From an uncultured Tropicimonas sp. (GTDB taxonomy: Bacteria > Pseudomonadota > Alphaproteobacteria > Rhodobacterales > Rhodobacteraceae): DNA of 64,000 nucleotides. The notes below the pieces were generated by a model that did no database searches, was not told the origin of the DNA, and saw only the letters and a list, made by a program, of their open reading frames with translations. Position 1 is the first letter of the stretch. Each line of letters begins with the position of its first letter. The translations under genes and the position numbers were made by a program. Shown here piece by piece: positions 53,404 to 64,000 of the stretch. Location: assembly GCA_947497945.1 (NCBI GenBank), contig CANMIP010000001.1, positions 1 through 64,000 on the forward strand, written 5' to 3'.

Positions 53404-54435
53404 ATGACTGACCGAACGACCCGGATGCGTCTGGAGATCGACGAAATCCCCGTTGCCGCCGAGCGGTTGCTGACGGAAGGCGCGGCGGATGTCGCACGGG
53501 CAGCCGCACAATTGCGGTCCCATGATCCGTCGCTGATCGTGACCGTGGCGCGCGGCACCTCGGACCACGCCTGCACCTTCCTGAAATACGCCGCGGAGAC
53601 CTATCTCGGGCTCCCGGTTGCTTCGCTTGGCCCCTCGATTGCCTCGATCTACCACACCCCGTTGCGGCTCGATCGGACCGCGAGCCTGTCGATCTCCCAA
53701 TCCGGCAAGAGCCCGGACATCGTGCAGATGACGCAAGCCGCCCGCGCGGGCGGGGCGCTGACCGTGTCGCTGACCAACAGCGCCGGCTCGCCACTCGCCG
53801 CCGCCGCCGACCTGCCGCTCGACATGCGGGCCGGGCCGGAGCTGGCGGTTGCCGCCACCAAATCCTTCTCCAATTCGCTGGTCGCCTGTCTGATGCTGTT
53901 GGCCGAGCTGCGCGAGGATGATGCCCTGCGGGCCGCGTTGAAGGGGTTGCCAAAGGCGCTGGAGCAAGCGGTCGGAATCGACTGGCCGGAGGTCCGCGAA
54001 GGGGTTTCGGATGCGCGCTCGATGTTCACGCTGGGACGCGGCCATTGCTTCGCCATCTCCAACGAAGCGGCGCTGAAATTCAAGGAAACCTGCTTCCTGC
54101 ATGCCGAGAGCTATTCCTCGGCCGAGGTGCTGCATGGCCCGGTTGCCGTCGTGCAGGAGGGCTTCCCCGTTCTCGCCTTTGCCGCAGGAGACGCCGCCGA
54201 GACCGGGCTGGCCGAGGTTGCGGACCGGATCGCCGCGATGGGCGGACGCGTCTTCGCCACCACATCGAAGGTCCGCAAGGCCCATTCGGTCGCCCATGTC
54301 GACACCGATCACCCGCTGACCGATGCGCTCTGCCTGATCGCATCCTTCTATTCGATGGTCGAGCGGCTGGCCGGCAGCCGGGGCATCGACCCCGACGCCC
54401 CGCGCAACCTGCTCAAAGTGACCGAAACACTCTGA
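53404..54435 (+). CDS. SIS-domain glucosamine-6-phosphate deaminase (NagB-II type)
   Basis: A 343-aa double-SIS protein resembling the isomerase half of GlmS (phrases RGTSDHACTFLKYAAE, SISQSGKSPDIV, AVAATKSFSNSL, LKFKETCFLHAESYSSAEVLHGP). In nag operons this NagB-II enzyme replaces classical NagB and makes fructose-6-P. It follows the ATPase by 42 nt. Together with the AgaS-type protein it covers both amino-sugar forms. Confidence 0.88.
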   Translation: MTDRTTRMRLEIDEIPVAAERLLTEGAADVARAAAQLRSHDPSLIVTVARGTSDHACTFLKYAAETYLGLPVASLGPSIASIYHTPLRLDRTASLSISQSGKSPDIVQMTQAARAGGALTVSLTNSAGSPLAAAADLPLDMRAGPELAVAATKSFSNSLVACLMLLAELREDDALRAALKGLPKALEQAVGIDWPEVREGVSDARSMFTLGRGHCFAISNEAALKFKETCFLHAESYSSAEVLHGPVAVVQEGFPVLAFAAGDAAETGLAEVADRIAAMGGRVFATTSKVRKAHSVAHVDTDHPLTDALCLIASFYSMVERLAGSRGIDPDAPRNLLKVTETL

Positions 54436-54445
54436 CCGGCGGGCG

Positions 54446-55261
54446 CTACCGCCCCTCGATGAACTTGCGCCCGGCCGCGACGGTACGGTCGAGCCAGGGC
54501 TGTTCCTGCGCCATCGCTTCTTCCAGCGAGGCGCCGAGCGGCAACCAGTGCTCGACAATCACGCTCATATCCGCATCGCAATGGGCAAGCTGGTCGAGGA
54601 TCCAGGGGATATTGGCCCGGCCCTCGCCAAGCGGCACGCCATGGATACGGAAGCCGACGCCATAGGGGTCCGGCGTGATCTCGTAATCCTTCAAGTGCAG
54701 GTTGATCGTGTAGGGCGCGAGCATGGTGATCGTCTCTTCCGGCCACTCCCCGGCGCAGATCGAGTTGGCCACGTCGAGGCAGACACCAAGCGCGGGATCA
54801 TTCACCGCTTCCAGCAGCTCGACCATGCGCGGGGACGGGTAGTTGAAATGGTTCTCGATGGCGATCCGGATGCCGGCGACCTTCGCCTCCTCGACCAGCG
54901 GGCGCAACTGTTCGGCCAGTTCGGGCACAGGGACGAGGGCATCCTCGGCATCCAGCGCGACGCGCAGGATCTTCGAGGAGATCACCTTGCAGATGCCGAT
55001 ATACTCCGCGACCTGCTTGGCGTCGAAACACTGGGTGCCGACTTCGAGCGTGATGCCCTTTGCGCGCGCAAGTGCGGCAAGCCGTTCCAGTTCCTCGGCC
55101 GAAAGCGCCTCCAGCGGCATGTTGTCGGCATATTGGACAAGGTCGAGCCCCATCCGCTCTGCCGCTTCCAGTACGTCGAAAGGTGTCATCGGGCTGGGCG
55201 GAACCTGGTCCTTGATCCCGATATTCCAGCGATAGGCGTAGCTTCCAAGACCAAGGCGCAT
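54446..55261 (-). CDS. Sugar phosphate isomerase/epimerase (AP-endonuclease 2 TIM barrel)
   Basis: A 271-aa TIM barrel of the xylose-isomerase-like family (MRLGLGSYAYRWNIG, IAIENHFNYPSP with the Glu metal ligand, CLDVANS, LHLKDYE, VEHW). Substrate unknown. I start at 55261, after a clear GGAGG. It is divergent from the split transketolase and probably belongs to the same pathway. Confidence 0.85.
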   Translation of the reverse strand: MRLGLGSYAYRWNIGIKDQVPPSPMTPFDVLEAAERMGLDLVQYADNMPLEALSAEELERLAALARAKGITLEVGTQCFDAKQVAEYIGICKVISSKILRVALDAEDALVPVPELAEQLRPLVEEAKVAGIRIAIENHFNYPSPRMVELLEAVNDPALGVCLDVANSICAGEWPEETITMLAPYTINLHLKDYEITPDPYGVGFRIHGVPLGEGRANIPWILDQLAHCDADMSVIVEHWLPLGASLEEAMAQEQPWLDRTVAAGRKFIEGR

Positions 55262-55500
55262 AACGGATCCTCCAAGAATGCCCCGAGGCGGAGGCTGCCT
55301 CCGGCGTTCAGAGCCGTCCACTTCCGCCTGGGCCCGTCCAGACCACCGGACGGGTTCCCATATTACCCATCACAAAGCGGGGCGCAGTAATATTAAGCAC
55401 TCCTACGCAAATTTGTAATTCTTGTTTGTATAACTCCCTCCGAGATTGGCTCACTCTGAAGGCCACGGGACGCAAACCAGCGCGTCCGAAGGGAGGATCC

Positions 55501-56355
55501 ATGAGCGGGCAAGCTTCGACCGACCGGCGGTCGAATGTCTCCTTGGCGCGGCGCGCCTGTAACATCCGTCGCAAGGCGGTCCAGATGGGCGAGGTCCAGG
55601 GCCAGGGCTATGTCGGCCAGGCGCTCGGCGTTGCCGACCTGCTCGCTGTCTCCTTCTTCCACGCAGTGGAATACCGCTCGGAAGACCCGGAATGGGAAGG
55701 GCGCGACCGGTTCCTGCTCTCGATCGGGCATTACGCCATCGCCTTCTATGCCGCGCTGATGGAGGCCGGCATCCTGCCCGAGGAGGAGCTTGGCACCTAT
55801 GGGATGGACGATTCCCGGATGCCGATGTCCGGCATGGCCTCCTACACGCCGGGCATGGAGATGAGCGGCGGCTCGCTCGGGCTCGGGCTCTCGGTCGCTG
55901 TTGGCCGCGCGCTTGGGCTGAAGCGCAAGAAAAGCGGCGCGCTGGTTTTCAACCTGATGTCGGATGGCGAGCTGGGCGAGGGATCGACCTGGGAAGCGGC
56001 GATGGGGGCGGCGCATCACCGGCTCGACAACCTGATCTGCCTCGTCGATTTCAACAACCAGCAGGCCGACGGCGCCTCGACCGGCATGCTCTCGGCAGAA
56101 CCTGTGGACGCGAAATTCGCCGCGTTTGGCTGGTTCGTGCAGCGGATCGACGGCAACGACATCGACGCGCTGGTCGCCGCCTTCGATGCTGCGCGCGCCC
56201 ATGACGGGCCGGAGCCGCGCGTGATCATCTGCGACACCAAGATGTGCAAGGGCGTGCCTTTCCTTGAGACGCGCGAGATGGCGCATTTCGTCCGGGTCGA
56301 GCCGGATGAGTGGCAGAAGGCGCTGGACGCGCTGGACGAGGAGGCCCCGAAATGA
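55501..56355 (+). CDS. Split transketolase, N-terminal (TPP-binding) subunit
   Basis: A 284-aa subunit with the TPP-pyrophosphate motif SDGELGEGSTWE then LVDFNNQQADG. It needs the C-terminal subunit in the next gene to form the enzyme, as in split transketolases. Start at the ATG with AGGGAGG. It is coupled to the next gene by ATGA. Confidence 0.9.
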   Translation: MSGQASTDRRSNVSLARRACNIRRKAVQMGEVQGQGYVGQALGVADLLAVSFFHAVEYRSEDPEWEGRDRFLLSIGHYAIAFYAALMEAGILPEEELGTYGMDDSRMPMSGMASYTPGMEMSGGSLGLGLSVAVGRALGLKRKKSGALVFNLMSDGELGEGSTWEAAMGAAHHRLDNLICLVDFNNQQADGASTGMLSAEPVDAKFAAFGWFVQRIDGNDIDALVAAFDAARAHDGPEPRVIICDTKMCKGVPFLETREMAHFVRVEPDEWQKALDALDEEAPK

Positions 56356-57380
56356 GTGCTGCAACCCGCGCCCGCAAATACGAGCCGCGCAAGCTGCCCG
56401 AAGGCAAGCAGGCCACCTCCGCCATGATCGCCTCGCTGGAAGCGGAAGGCTATGACACGGTCAGCGCGCCCTTCGGCCATGCGCTCAACGCGTTGGCGGC
56501 ACAGGACGAACGGATCGTCGGGCTTTCGGCGGATCTGTCGAAATACACCGACCTGCATGTCTTCGCGCAAGCCAATCCGGACCGGTTCTACCAGGTCGGC
56601 ATGGCCGAACAGCTGCTGATGGGCACGGCGGCGGGGCTCGCGCATGAAGGGTTCATCCCCTTTGCCACGACCTATGCCGTTTTCGCCTCGCGCCGGGCCT
56701 ATGATTTCGTCTCCCAGGCCATCGCCGAGGAAGGGCTGCCGGTGAAGATCTGTTGCGCCTTGCCTGGGCTGACCTCCGGCTACGGGCCGAGCCACCAGGC
56801 GACAGAGGATATCGCCATCTTCCGCGGCCTGCCGGACATTGCCATTGTCGATCCCTGCGATGCGACGGACGTGGCGCAGATGGTGCCCGAACTTGTGGCT
56901 TGGAACGGCCCGACCTATGCCCGCCTGCTGCGCGGGCAGGTCGCCAATGTGCTTCAGAAGCACAAGCCGGATTACCAGTTCAAGCTCGGCCGTGCGCAGA
57001 TGATCCGCGAGGGCAAGGACGTGCTGGTGATTTCCGCCGGCATCATGACCATGCGGGCGCTGGACGCGGCCGAGGATCTCGCCGCCGACGGGATCGATGT
57101 TGCCGTGCTGCACTGTCCGACGATCAAGCCGCTCGACACCGAGACCATCCTCGCCGAGGCGGGCAAGGGGCGGCTGACGGTCGTGGCTGAGAACCACACC
57201 AAGCTCGGCGGGCTGGGCGAGGCTGTCGCCACCACACTGCTGACGGCGGGCGTGACCCCGGTCTTCCGCCAGATCGGCCTGCCGGACGCTTTCCTCGAAG
57301 CCGGCGCGCTGCCGACGCTGCATGACATGTACGGAATTTCCCGCCGCGCCGTGGCGGAGCAGATCAAGGGCTGGCTCTGA
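56352..57380 (+). CDS. Split transketolase, C-terminal subunit
   Basis: A 342-aa subunit: pyrimidine-binding domain (GMAEQLLMGTAAGLAHEG, with the catalytic Glu) and transketolase C domain (VLVISAGIMTMRALDAAEDL, EHNTHTK-type VAENHTKLGGLGEAV). Split transketolases often act on unusual sugars (e.g. apulose-4-P, sulfo-sugars). It starts at the ATG overlapping the upstream stop. Confidence 0.9.
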   Translation: MSAATRARKYEPRKLPEGKQATSAMIASLEAEGYDTVSAPFGHALNALAAQDERIVGLSADLSKYTDLHVFAQANPDRFYQVGMAEQLLMGTAAGLAHEGFIPFATTYAVFASRRAYDFVSQAIAEEGLPVKICCALPGLTSGYGPSHQATEDIAIFRGLPDIAIVDPCDATDVAQMVPELVAWNGPTYARLLRGQVANVLQKHKPDYQFKLGRAQMIREGKDVLVISAGIMTMRALDAAEDLAADGIDVAVLHCPTIKPLDTETILAEAGKGRLTVVAENHTKLGGLGEAVATTLLTAGVTPVFRQIGLPDAFLEAGALPTLHDMYGISRRAVAEQIKGWL

Positions 57381-57410
57381 CCGCCGACAGAACAGGAACG
57401 GAGAAAAAAC

Positions 57411-58163
57411 ATGGGACTACTTGAAGGCAAATTCGCCGTCATCACCGGCGCCGCCTCCCCGCGCGGGCTGGGCAAGGCCACTGCAAAGCTCTTTGTCGAA
57501 CATGGCGCGACGGTTGCGATTCTCGATCTCGACGCCGCGCAATCCGAGGCCGCTGCGGCGGATCTCGGGGCGGATCATGTCGGCATGGCCTGCAACGTGA
57601 CCAACAAGGCGCAGGTGCAGCAGGTCATGGACGCGCTGATCGCCAAATGGGGTCAGATCGACATTCTGGTGAACAATGCCGGCATCACCCAACCGCTGAA
57701 ATTCCTCGAAATCGAACCGGAGAATTACGAGGCGGTGACCGATGTCAGCCTGCGCGGCACGCTCTATTGCAGCCAGGCGGTGGTGCCGCATATGCGCGCG
57801 CGCAAGTCGGGCTCGATCATCAACCTCTCCTCGGTCTCCGCGCAGCGCGGCGGCGGCATCTTCGGCGGCCCGCATTACTCGGCGGCCAAGGCGGGCATCC
57901 TCGGCCTGACCAAGGCCAGCGCCCGGGAACTTGCGCCGGACAATGTCCGCGTCAACGCCATCTGCCCGGGCTTCATCGCCACCGACATCACGCAAGGAAA
58001 GCTGACGCCGGAGATGAAGGCGCAGGTGCTGGCCGGCATCCCGATGGGACGCGCCGGCGAGGCGAGCGATGTCGCGGGCTGCGCGCTGTTCCTCGCCTCC
58101 GACCTGTCGGCCTATTGCACCGGAACAGAGGTCGACGTGAATGGCGGCTCCCTGATCCACTGA
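57411..58163 (+). CDS. SDR-family oxidoreductase
   Basis: A 250-aa classical short-chain dehydrogenase: nucleotide motif ITGAASPRGLGKA (with two extra residues between TG and GxG), NNAG near 88, catalytic Ser near 142 and Tyr-x3-Lys in HYSAAKAG near 158. Likely a polyol or sugar dehydrogenase of the transketolase cluster; it lies 30 nt after it. Confidence 0.9.
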   Translation: MGLLEGKFAVITGAASPRGLGKATAKLFVEHGATVAILDLDAAQSEAAAADLGADHVGMACNVTNKAQVQQVMDALIAKWGQIDILVNNAGITQPLKFLEIEPENYEAVTDVSLRGTLYCSQAVVPHMRARKSGSIINLSSVSAQRGGGIFGGPHYSAAKAGILGLTKASARELAPDNVRVNAICPGFIATDITQGKLTPEMKAQVLAGIPMGRAGEASDVAGCALFLASDLSAYCTGTEVDVNGGSLIH

Positions 58164-58176
58164 GGCGCATGGCCCG

Positions 58177-59172
58177 TCAGGAGCGCTCGGCCCCCGCATC
58201 ACCCGGGGCCGGGCCCTCTTCCTGGACCACGTGACAGCCCTTTGCCTCCAGGAAGGCGCGCAGCTCGGCTTCGTGTTTCGCGCCTTCCTGCACCACCCAA
58301 TCGCTGAACAACCGCACGATCCGGCGGTTGGTGTGGCGCGGCGGACAGACAACGCGATAGGCCGGGTAGGCAATGACATCGATTTCAGGCGAGAGCGGCA
58401 CCAGCCGGCCGGCTTCCAGCTCGCGCCAGGCCAGGACGGCGCTTTCCAGCGTCACCCCGGCGCCATCCGCCGCAAGCTGAATCGCCATCGACGAACGGTC
58501 GAAACGCAGCGAATAGACGGACGGGATCGACATCGACCGCCCGGCATAGCGGTTCAGCCAGAGATCCCAGCGATAATGCGCCATGGCGGAATCGATCAGC
58601 TGGGCCTCGCGGAGCTGCTCCAGCGGGTCGTCGCTGACCGCCCGCAGTCTCTCCAGCAGGTCGGGCGAACACATCGGCAAGACGAAATCCTGCATCACCT
58701 GGGTTTCGTGCAGCTCCGCTGTCGTCCCACTGCCATAGCGCAGGTCGAGATCCACCTTCTCGGTGCCGAAATCGGACACTTCCGGCGTCGCGTCGACCCG
58801 GACGGACCAGTCGGGATGCTGGTCGAGAAAGGGCTTGATCCGAGGGCCCAGCCAGCGGACCCCGAAGGACGGGCTCACCCGCAACACGAATTCCCGCCCA
58901 TGCGGCTGGCGAACGATGGCGGAATGCACATCCGCCATCAGCTTGAACGCCTGCGAGGTCGCGCTGTAGAGCCGGGCGCCTTCCTCCGTCGGGATCAGGC
59001 GGCGGTTGTGACGGCGGAACAGGAGGACACCGAATTGCTGTTCGAGCAGGCGGATCTGCTGGCTCACGGCCGAGGTGGTCACCCGGAGTTCATCGGCAGC
59101 CTTGGAGACGCGCCCGAGCCGGACGACAGCCTCGAAATGGCGCAACCCGTTGAAATTGAGATCCTTCAGCAT
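58177..59172 (-). CDS. LysR-family transcriptional regulator (GcvA-like)
   Basis: A 331-aa regulator. HTH at about 20-40 (AADELRVTTSAVSQQIRLLE), then the LysR substrate-binding domain. I start at the ATG at 59172. It is convergent with the SDR gene and probably controls the transketolase/epimerase cluster, by position. A long C-terminal tail (about 20 extra residues) is present. Confidence 0.88.
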   Translation of the reverse strand: MLKDLNFNGLRHFEAVVRLGRVSKAADELRVTTSAVSQQIRLLEQQFGVLLFRRHNRRLIPTEEGARLYSATSQAFKLMADVHSAIVRQPHGREFVLRVSPSFGVRWLGPRIKPFLDQHPDWSVRVDATPEVSDFGTEKVDLDLRYGSGTTAELHETQVMQDFVLPMCSPDLLERLRAVSDDPLEQLREAQLIDSAMAHYRWDLWLNRYAGRSMSIPSVYSLRFDRSSMAIQLAADGAGVTLESAVLAWRELEAGRLVPLSPEIDVIAYPAYRVVCPPRHTNRRIVRLFSDWVVQEGAKHEAELRAFLEAKGCHVVQEEGPAPGDAGAERS

Positions 59173-59280
59173 CGACCCGTCCGATTTCGCAGCGGGGCGG
59201 GTCCGGCCGCCCCTGCCCCATCGTAGCCACGCCGGGGGAGACCGCAATGCAGCGCAGCGGCGCGCGGGTGCCAAAATGCA

Positions 59281-59309
59281 AGACGCCCCACCAGTCTGGC
59301 GGGGCGTCT
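59281..59309 (-). terminator. Rho-independent terminator of the rpoBC operon
   Basis: AGACGCCCC and GGGGCGTCT form the outer 9 bp of a 12-bp stem with one A-C mismatch and a 5-nt loop. On the minus strand it is followed by TGCATTTTGG. It lies 24 nt past the rpoC stop. Confidence 0.85.
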
Positions 59310-59332
59310 CGGTGTCAAAACCCTGAGCGGGA

Positions 59333-62300
59333 TCAGAGGTCGCGGCTCTCCGGCGTATCGACGATGAAGATATCATCGGCGCTGCTGCCAACGACATCCT
59401 CGACCGGTGCGGCCAGCGCCGCCGCGGCTTCCGCCTCTGCCTGACGCTCGTCGATCACCTTCTGGTCGCGATCCGTGGCGATCTTGCGGACCCGCTGGGT
59501 CGCGCCACCGGTGCCCGCAGGGATCAGGCGGCCAACGATGACGTTCTCCTTGAGACCAACCAGCTTGTCGCGCTTGCCCTGGACCGAGGCCTCGGTGAGC
59601 ACACGGGTGGTCTCCTGGAAAGAGGCCGCCGAGATGAAGGACCGGGTCTGCAGCGACGCCTTGGTGATGCCGAGCAGGATCGGTTCGCCCTGAGCCGGGC
59701 GACGGCCGTCCTTGAGCGCCTTGGCATTGGCCTCGTCGAACTCGGCCTTGTCCACATTCTCGCCCTTGAGCAGCGTGGTTTCCCCGGAATCCTGGATCTC
59801 CCACTTCTGCAGCATCTGGCGAACGATCACCTCGATATGCTTGTCGTTGATCTTCACGCCTTGCAGACGATAGACCTCCTGCACCTCGTTGATCATGTAA
59901 TCGGCCAGCGCTTCGACACCCATGATCGACAGGATGTCATGCGGCGCCGGGTTGCCGTCCATGATGTAATCGCCCTTCTGCACGAAGTCGCCTTCCTGCA
60001 CCGGGATGTGCTTGCCCTTCGGCACCATGTACTCGACCGGCTCCAGCCCTTCCTCGGCGGGAACGACCGCAATCCGACGCTTGTTCTTGTAGTCGCGTCC
60101 GAATTTCACATAGCCATCGGCCTCGGCGATGATCGCGTGGTCCTTGGGACGACGCGCCTCGAAGAGTTCGGCCACACGCGGCAGACCACCGGTGATGTCC
60201 TTCGTCTTCGCGCCTTCCCGCGGGATACGCGCGACCACGTCACCGGCTTTGACCTCGGACCCTTCCTCGATCGAGAGGACCGCATCCACCGACATCTGGT
60301 AGGTCACCGGGTTGCCGGCATCGTTGCGAACCGCCTCGCCCGTTGCAGGATCAAGGATCAGAACTTCAGGCTTGAGCTCGTTGCCCTTGGGCGCGGAACG
60401 CCAGTCGGACACGATCTTCTGGGTCATGCCGGTCGCATCGTCTGTGTCTTCGCGCACCGAGATGCCCGAGATCAGGTCGACGAACTTGGCCGTACCGGCC
60501 TTCTCGGCGATGATCGGCTGGGTATAGGGGTCCCATTCGTAGAGCTTCGCGCGTCGTTCGATCTGCTGACCGTCCTTGACGAAGATCTTCGTGCCGTAGC
60601 TGAGCTTGAAGTTGCCGCGCTCCACGCCATGCTCGTCCATGATGGCGATCTGCATGTTCCGGCCCATGACCACATGCTCGCCATGGGCGTTTTCCAGCAG
60701 GTTGGTGTTGCGGAATTCGATCTTGCCGTCGAAATTGGCCTCCTGGAAGGATTGCTGGCCACCCTGGGCAACACCGCCGATGTGGAAGGTCCGCATCGTC
60801 AGCTGCGTGCCCGGCTCGCCGATCGACTGCGCCGCGATGATGCCCACGGCTTCGCCCTGGTTCACCGTCGTGCCGCGCGCGAGGTCACGCCCATAGCACA
60901 TGGCGCAGACGCCCTCTTCCGACTCACAGGTCAGCGGCGAGCGCATGCGGATGGAGACAAGACCGGATTTCTCGATCTCGTCGGCCTTGCGCTCGTCGAT
61001 CAGCTCGTTGCGCGCAACGATGACCTCGTCGGTGCCCGGACGCAGGATGTCCTCGGCCGCAACACGGCCCAACACACGCTCGCCGAGCGTCGCCACGACC
61101 TCGCCATCCTTGATCGCCGGCTCTGCGGTGATCGCGATATCGGTGCCACAATCATGCTCACGGATGATGCAATCCTGCGCCACGTCCACCAGACGGCGGG
61201 TCAGGTAGCCCGAGTTCGCCGTCTTCAGAGCGGTGTCCGACAGACCTTTCCGCGCACCGTGGGTGGAGTTGAAGTACTCCAGCACGGTCAGGCCTTCCTT
61301 GAAGTTCGAGATGATCGGCGTTTCGATGATCTCGCCGGACGGCTTGGCCATCAGGCCGCGCATGGCGCCCAGCTGCTTCATCTGCGTAACAGAGCCACGC
61401 GCTTTCGAGTCGGCCATCATGTAGACCGAGTTCGGCTCCATCTCGGCACCGTTCTCGTCCAGCTTCTTGGAGGAGATGGTGTTCATCATGGCGTCGGTGA
61501 CGCGGTCGTTACATTTCGACCAGGCATCGACGACCTTGTTGTACTTCTCACCCTGGGTGATCAGGCCGTCCATGTATTGCTGTTCGAAATCCTTGACCTG
61601 GTCGCGGACCGAGTCGACGATCTCCCACTTGTTGTCAGGGATGACCATGTCGTCCTTGCCAAACGAGATGCCGCCCTTGAAGGCCTCGCGGAAGCCCATC
61701 GTCATGATCTGATCGCAGAAGATGACCGATTCCTTCTGGCCGCAATAGCGGTAGACGGTGTCGATGACCTTCTGGACGTCACCCTTCTTGAGCAAGCGGT
61801 TGACCAGCTCGAACGGCGCCTTCGCGTTCTTGGGCAGCAGCGCACCGAGACGAACCCGGCCGGGCGTCGTCTCGTAGCGGATCATCACTTCCTGGCCATG
61901 ATCGTCGATCTGCGCCACACGACACTGGATCTTGGCGTGCATATGCACTTCGCCGGAATCGAGCGCGTGTTGCACTTCCTCGATACCGGAGAAGATCATG
62001 CCTTCGCCCTTCATGCCTTCGCGCATCATCGACACGTAGTAGAGGCCGAGGATCATGTCCTGCGACGGCACGATGATCGGCGCGCCGTTGGCGGGCGACA
62101 GCACGTTGTTGGTCGACATCATCAGCACGCGCGCTTCCAGCTGGGCTTCCAGCGAGAGCGGCACGTGGACAGCCATCTGGTCACCGTCGAAGTCGGCGTT
62201 GAAGGCCGAGCAGACGAGCGGGTGCAGCTGGATTGCCTTGCCTTCGATCAGAATGGGCTCGAAGGCCTGGATGCCGAGGCGGTGCAGCGTGGGCGCGCGG

Positions 62301-63586
62301 TTCAGCAGAACCGGGTGCTCGCGGATCACCTCGTCAAGGATGTCCCAGACCTCGGGACGTTCCTTCTCCACCAGCTTCTTCGCCTGTTTCACGGTGCTGC
62401 TGAGGCCCTTGGCCTCCAGACGCGAATAGATGAAGGGCTTGAAGAGCTCGAGCGCCATCTTCTTGGGCAGGCCGCATTGATGCAGCTTCAGCTCCGGGCC
62501 GGTCACGATCACCGAACGGCCGGAGAAGTCGACCCGCTTGCCGAGAAGGTTCTGGCGGAAGCGACCCTGCTTGCCCTTGAGCATGTCGGAGAGCGACTTC
62601 AGCGGACGCTTGTTGGCACCGGTGATGACCCGGCCGCGACGGCCGTTGTCAAACAGCGCATCGACCGATTCCTGCAGCATCCGCTTTTCGTTGCGGATGA
62701 TGATGTCCGGCGCCCGCAGCTCGATGAGCCGCTTGAGGCGGTTGTTCCGGTTGATGACGCGGCGATAGAGATCGTTCAGGTCCGAGGTCGCGAAACGGCC
62801 ACCGTCCAGCGGGACGAGCGGGCGCAGTTCCGGCGGAATGACCGGCACGACCGTGAGAATCATCCATTCCGGACGGTTGCCCGATTCCAGGAAATGCTCG
62901 ACGATCTTCAGGCGCTTGATGATCTTCTTGGGCTTCAGCTCGCCGGTGGCTTCCTTCAGCTCATCGCGCAGCTGCTCGGCGGTCGACTCGAGGTCGATCT
63001 GGGAGAGCATCTCGCGGATCGCTTCGGCGCCGATATTGGCGGTGAAAGCGTCCATGCCGAAGGTGTCCTGGGCGTCCATGAACTCCTCTTCGGACATCAG
63101 CTGCCCGTAGGAGAGATCGGTCAGACCCGGCTCGATGACGACATAGTTCTCGAAGTAGAGAATGCGTTCGAGATCCCGAAGCGTCATGTCCAGCATCAGG
63201 CCGATGCGGGACGGGAGCGACTTCAGGAACCAGATATGCGCAACGGGGGCGGCCAGTTCGATATGGCCCATGCGTTCGCGGCGCACCTTCTGCAACGTGA
63301 CTTCCACGCCGCATTTCTCGCAGACAACGCCGCGATATTTCATGCGCTTATATTTGCCGCAAAGGCACTCGTAATCCTTGATCGGGCCAAAGATCCGGGC
63401 GCAGAAGAGGCCGTCACGCTCCGGTTTGAAGGTCCGGTAGTTGATGGTCTCGGGCTTCTTGATCTCGCCATAGGACCACGAGAGGATCCGTTCCGGGCTC
63501 GCGAGGCTCACCTTGATCTCGTCAAAGACCTTCGGCGGCGTGAGCGGGTTGAACGGGTTGTTGGTCAGTTCCTGGTTCATGTTCAA
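59333..63586 (-). CDS. rpoC: RNA polymerase subunit beta'
   Basis: A 1417-aa core RNA polymerase subunit, the length usual for alphaproteobacteria. N-terminal zinc site C-x-C-x12-15-C-x2-C ([20 protein letters not shown]), catalytic NADFDGDQM (about 460) with the three Asp that hold Mg, the second zinc site C-x6-C-x2-C ([11 protein letters not shown]) and a C-terminal acidic end. Start at the ATG of MNMNQ. It follows rpoB by 67 nt. Confidence 0.99.
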   Translation of the reverse strand: MNMNQELTNNPFNPLTPPKVFDEIKVSLASPERILSWSYGEIKKPETINYRTFKPERDGLFCARIFGPIKDYECLCGKYKRMKYRGVVCEKCGVEVTLQKVRRERMGHIELAAPVAHIWFLKSLPSRIGLMLDMTLRDLERILYFENYVVIEPGLTDLSYGQLMSEEEFMDAQDTFGMDAFTANIGAEAIREMLSQIDLESTAEQLRDELKEATGELKPKKIIKRLKIVEHFLESGNRPEWMILTVVPVIPPELRPLVPLDGGRFATSDLNDLYRRVINRNNRLKRLIELRAPDIIIRNEKRMLQESVDALFDNGRRGRVITGANKRPLKSLSDMLKGKQGRFRQNLLGKRVDFSGRSVIVTGPELKLHQCGLPKKMALELFKPFIYSRLEAKGLSSTVKQAKKLVEKERPEVWDILDEVIREHPVLLNRAPTLHRLGIQAFEPILIEGKAIQLHPLVCSAFNADFDGDQMAVHVPLSLEAQLEARVLMMSTNNVLSPANGAPIIVPSQDMILGLYYVSMMREGMKGEGMIFSGIEEVQHALDSGEVHMHAKIQCRVAQIDDHGQEVMIRYETTPGRVRLGALLPKNAKAPFELVNRLLKKGDVQKVIDTVYRYCGQKESVIFCDQIMTMGFREAFKGGISFGKDDMVIPDNKWEIVDSVRDQVKDFEQQYMDGLITQGEKYNKVVDAWSKCNDRVTDAMMNTISSKKLDENGAEMEPNSVYMMADSKARGSVTQMKQLGAMRGLMAKPSGEIIETPIISNFKEGLTVLEYFNSTHGARKGLSDTALKTANSGYLTRRLVDVAQDCIIREHDCGTDIAITAEPAIKDGEVVATLGERVLGRVAAEDILRPGTDEVIVARNELIDERKADEIEKSGLVSIRMRSPLTCESEEGVCAMCYGRDLARGTTVNQGEAVGIIAAQSIGEPGTQLTMRTFHIGGVAQGGQQSFQEANFDGKIEFRNTNLLENAHGEHVVMGRNMQIAIMDEHGVERGNFKLSYGTKIFVKDGQQIERRAKLYEWDPYTQPIIAEKAGTAKFVDLISGISVREDTDDATGMTQKIVSDWRSAPKGNELKPEVLILDPATGEAVRNDAGNPVTYQMSVDAVLSIEEGSEVKAGDVVARIPREGAKTKDITGGLPRVAELFEARRPKDHAIIAEADGYVKFGRDYKNKRRIAVVPAEEGLEPVEYMVPKGKHIPVQEGDFVQKGDYIMDGNPAPHDILSIMGVEALADYMINEVQEVYRLQGVKINDKHIEVIVRQMLQKWEIQDSGETTLLKGENVDKAEFDEANAKALKDGRRPAQGEPILLGITKASLQTRSFISAASFQETTRVLTEASVQGKRDKLVGLKENVIVGRLIPAGTGGATQRVRKIATDRDQKVIDERQAEAEAAAALAAPVEDVVGSSADDIFIVDTPESRDL

Positions 63587-63616
63587 ATCCTTGAAATGGT
63601 GCGGGAGGGGAGGAGC

Positions 63617-63638
63617 CGGGCGACGCTTGCGCCGCCCG
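63617..63638 (-). repeat. Intercistronic hairpin between rpoB and rpoC
   Basis: CGGGCG-A-CGC and GCG-C-CGCCCG form a 10-bp stem with one mismatch and a 2-nt loop. No T run; likely a processing or stability element. Confidence 0.4.
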
Positions 63639-63653
63639 TTTCAGGCCGGGGCC

Positions 63654-64000
<347 letters not shown>

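Overview
The window is a high-GC chromosomal segment of an alphaproteobacterium, most likely a member of the Rhodobacterales (Roseobacter-type). The grounds are the gene order SPOR lipoprotein - dacA - tmk - holB - tatD - MBL hydrolase behind a tRNA-Ser, the TRAP and sugar ABC transport operons, the rpoBC proteins and the codon bias. There is no rRNA, insertion sequence, prophage or CRISPR array. The assignment rests on family recognition only; no database search was run.

Layout. 1-7980: tail of a nuclease-like gene, a small unknown gene, tRNA-Ser(TGA), then a plus-strand housekeeping run (SPOR lipoprotein, dacA, tmk, holB, tatD, MBL-fold hydrolase, AEC transporter). 7981-22589: an iron island. 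A di-haem peroxidase-like gene diverges from a plus-strand operon (imelysin, bfd, bfr, DUF1111 di-haem protein, second imelysin, DUF1513). It meets head-on a minus-strand operon (feoA, feoB, a small Cys-rich membrane protein, a 106-residue secreted protein, an ABC ATPase, its permease and a DUF4857-like protein). A third short operon encodes a paralogue of the 106-residue protein and a DUF4198 protein. Three promoters in this island carry a sequence close to the IscR type-1 operator. 22990-26287: TPP riboswitch and thiBPQ. 26531-29323: acnB behind a leader with direct repeats.

29730-38635: a catabolic cluster with a lipoprotein amidohydrolase, an intradiol ring-cleavage dioxygenase, a TRAP transporter, OsmC, a RutE-like nitroreductase and an FAH-family hydrolase, divergent from a YciI protein and a malonyl-CoA synthetase. 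38673-54435: a two-armed amino-sugar island. The minus arm has an RpiR/DeoR hybrid regulator, AgaS-type SIS protein, ROK kinase, GatZ/AgaZ-like aldolase subunit, NagA, GH20 hexosaminidase and an M81 peptidase. The plus arm has CutC, a Gfo/Idh/MocA oxidoreductase, a complete sugar ABC importer and a second SIS deaminase. 54446-59172: a TIM-barrel epimerase, a split transketolase, an SDR and a LysR regulator. 59333-64000: rpoC and the 3' end of rpoB on the minus strand.

How parts work together. The iron island couples Fe(II) uptake (Feo), putative periplasmic iron or metal binding proteins (imelysins, di-haem proteins, N-terminal-His secreted proteins) and storage (Bfr/Bfd), probably under one iron or Fe-S responsive regulator. 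The amino-sugar island imports an acetylated hexosaminide, cleaves it in the cytoplasm, then phosphorylates, deacetylates and deaminates the sugar. The most novel-looking piece is the Feo operon extended by an ABC transporter, a DUF4857-like protein and duplicated small N-terminal-His proteins.
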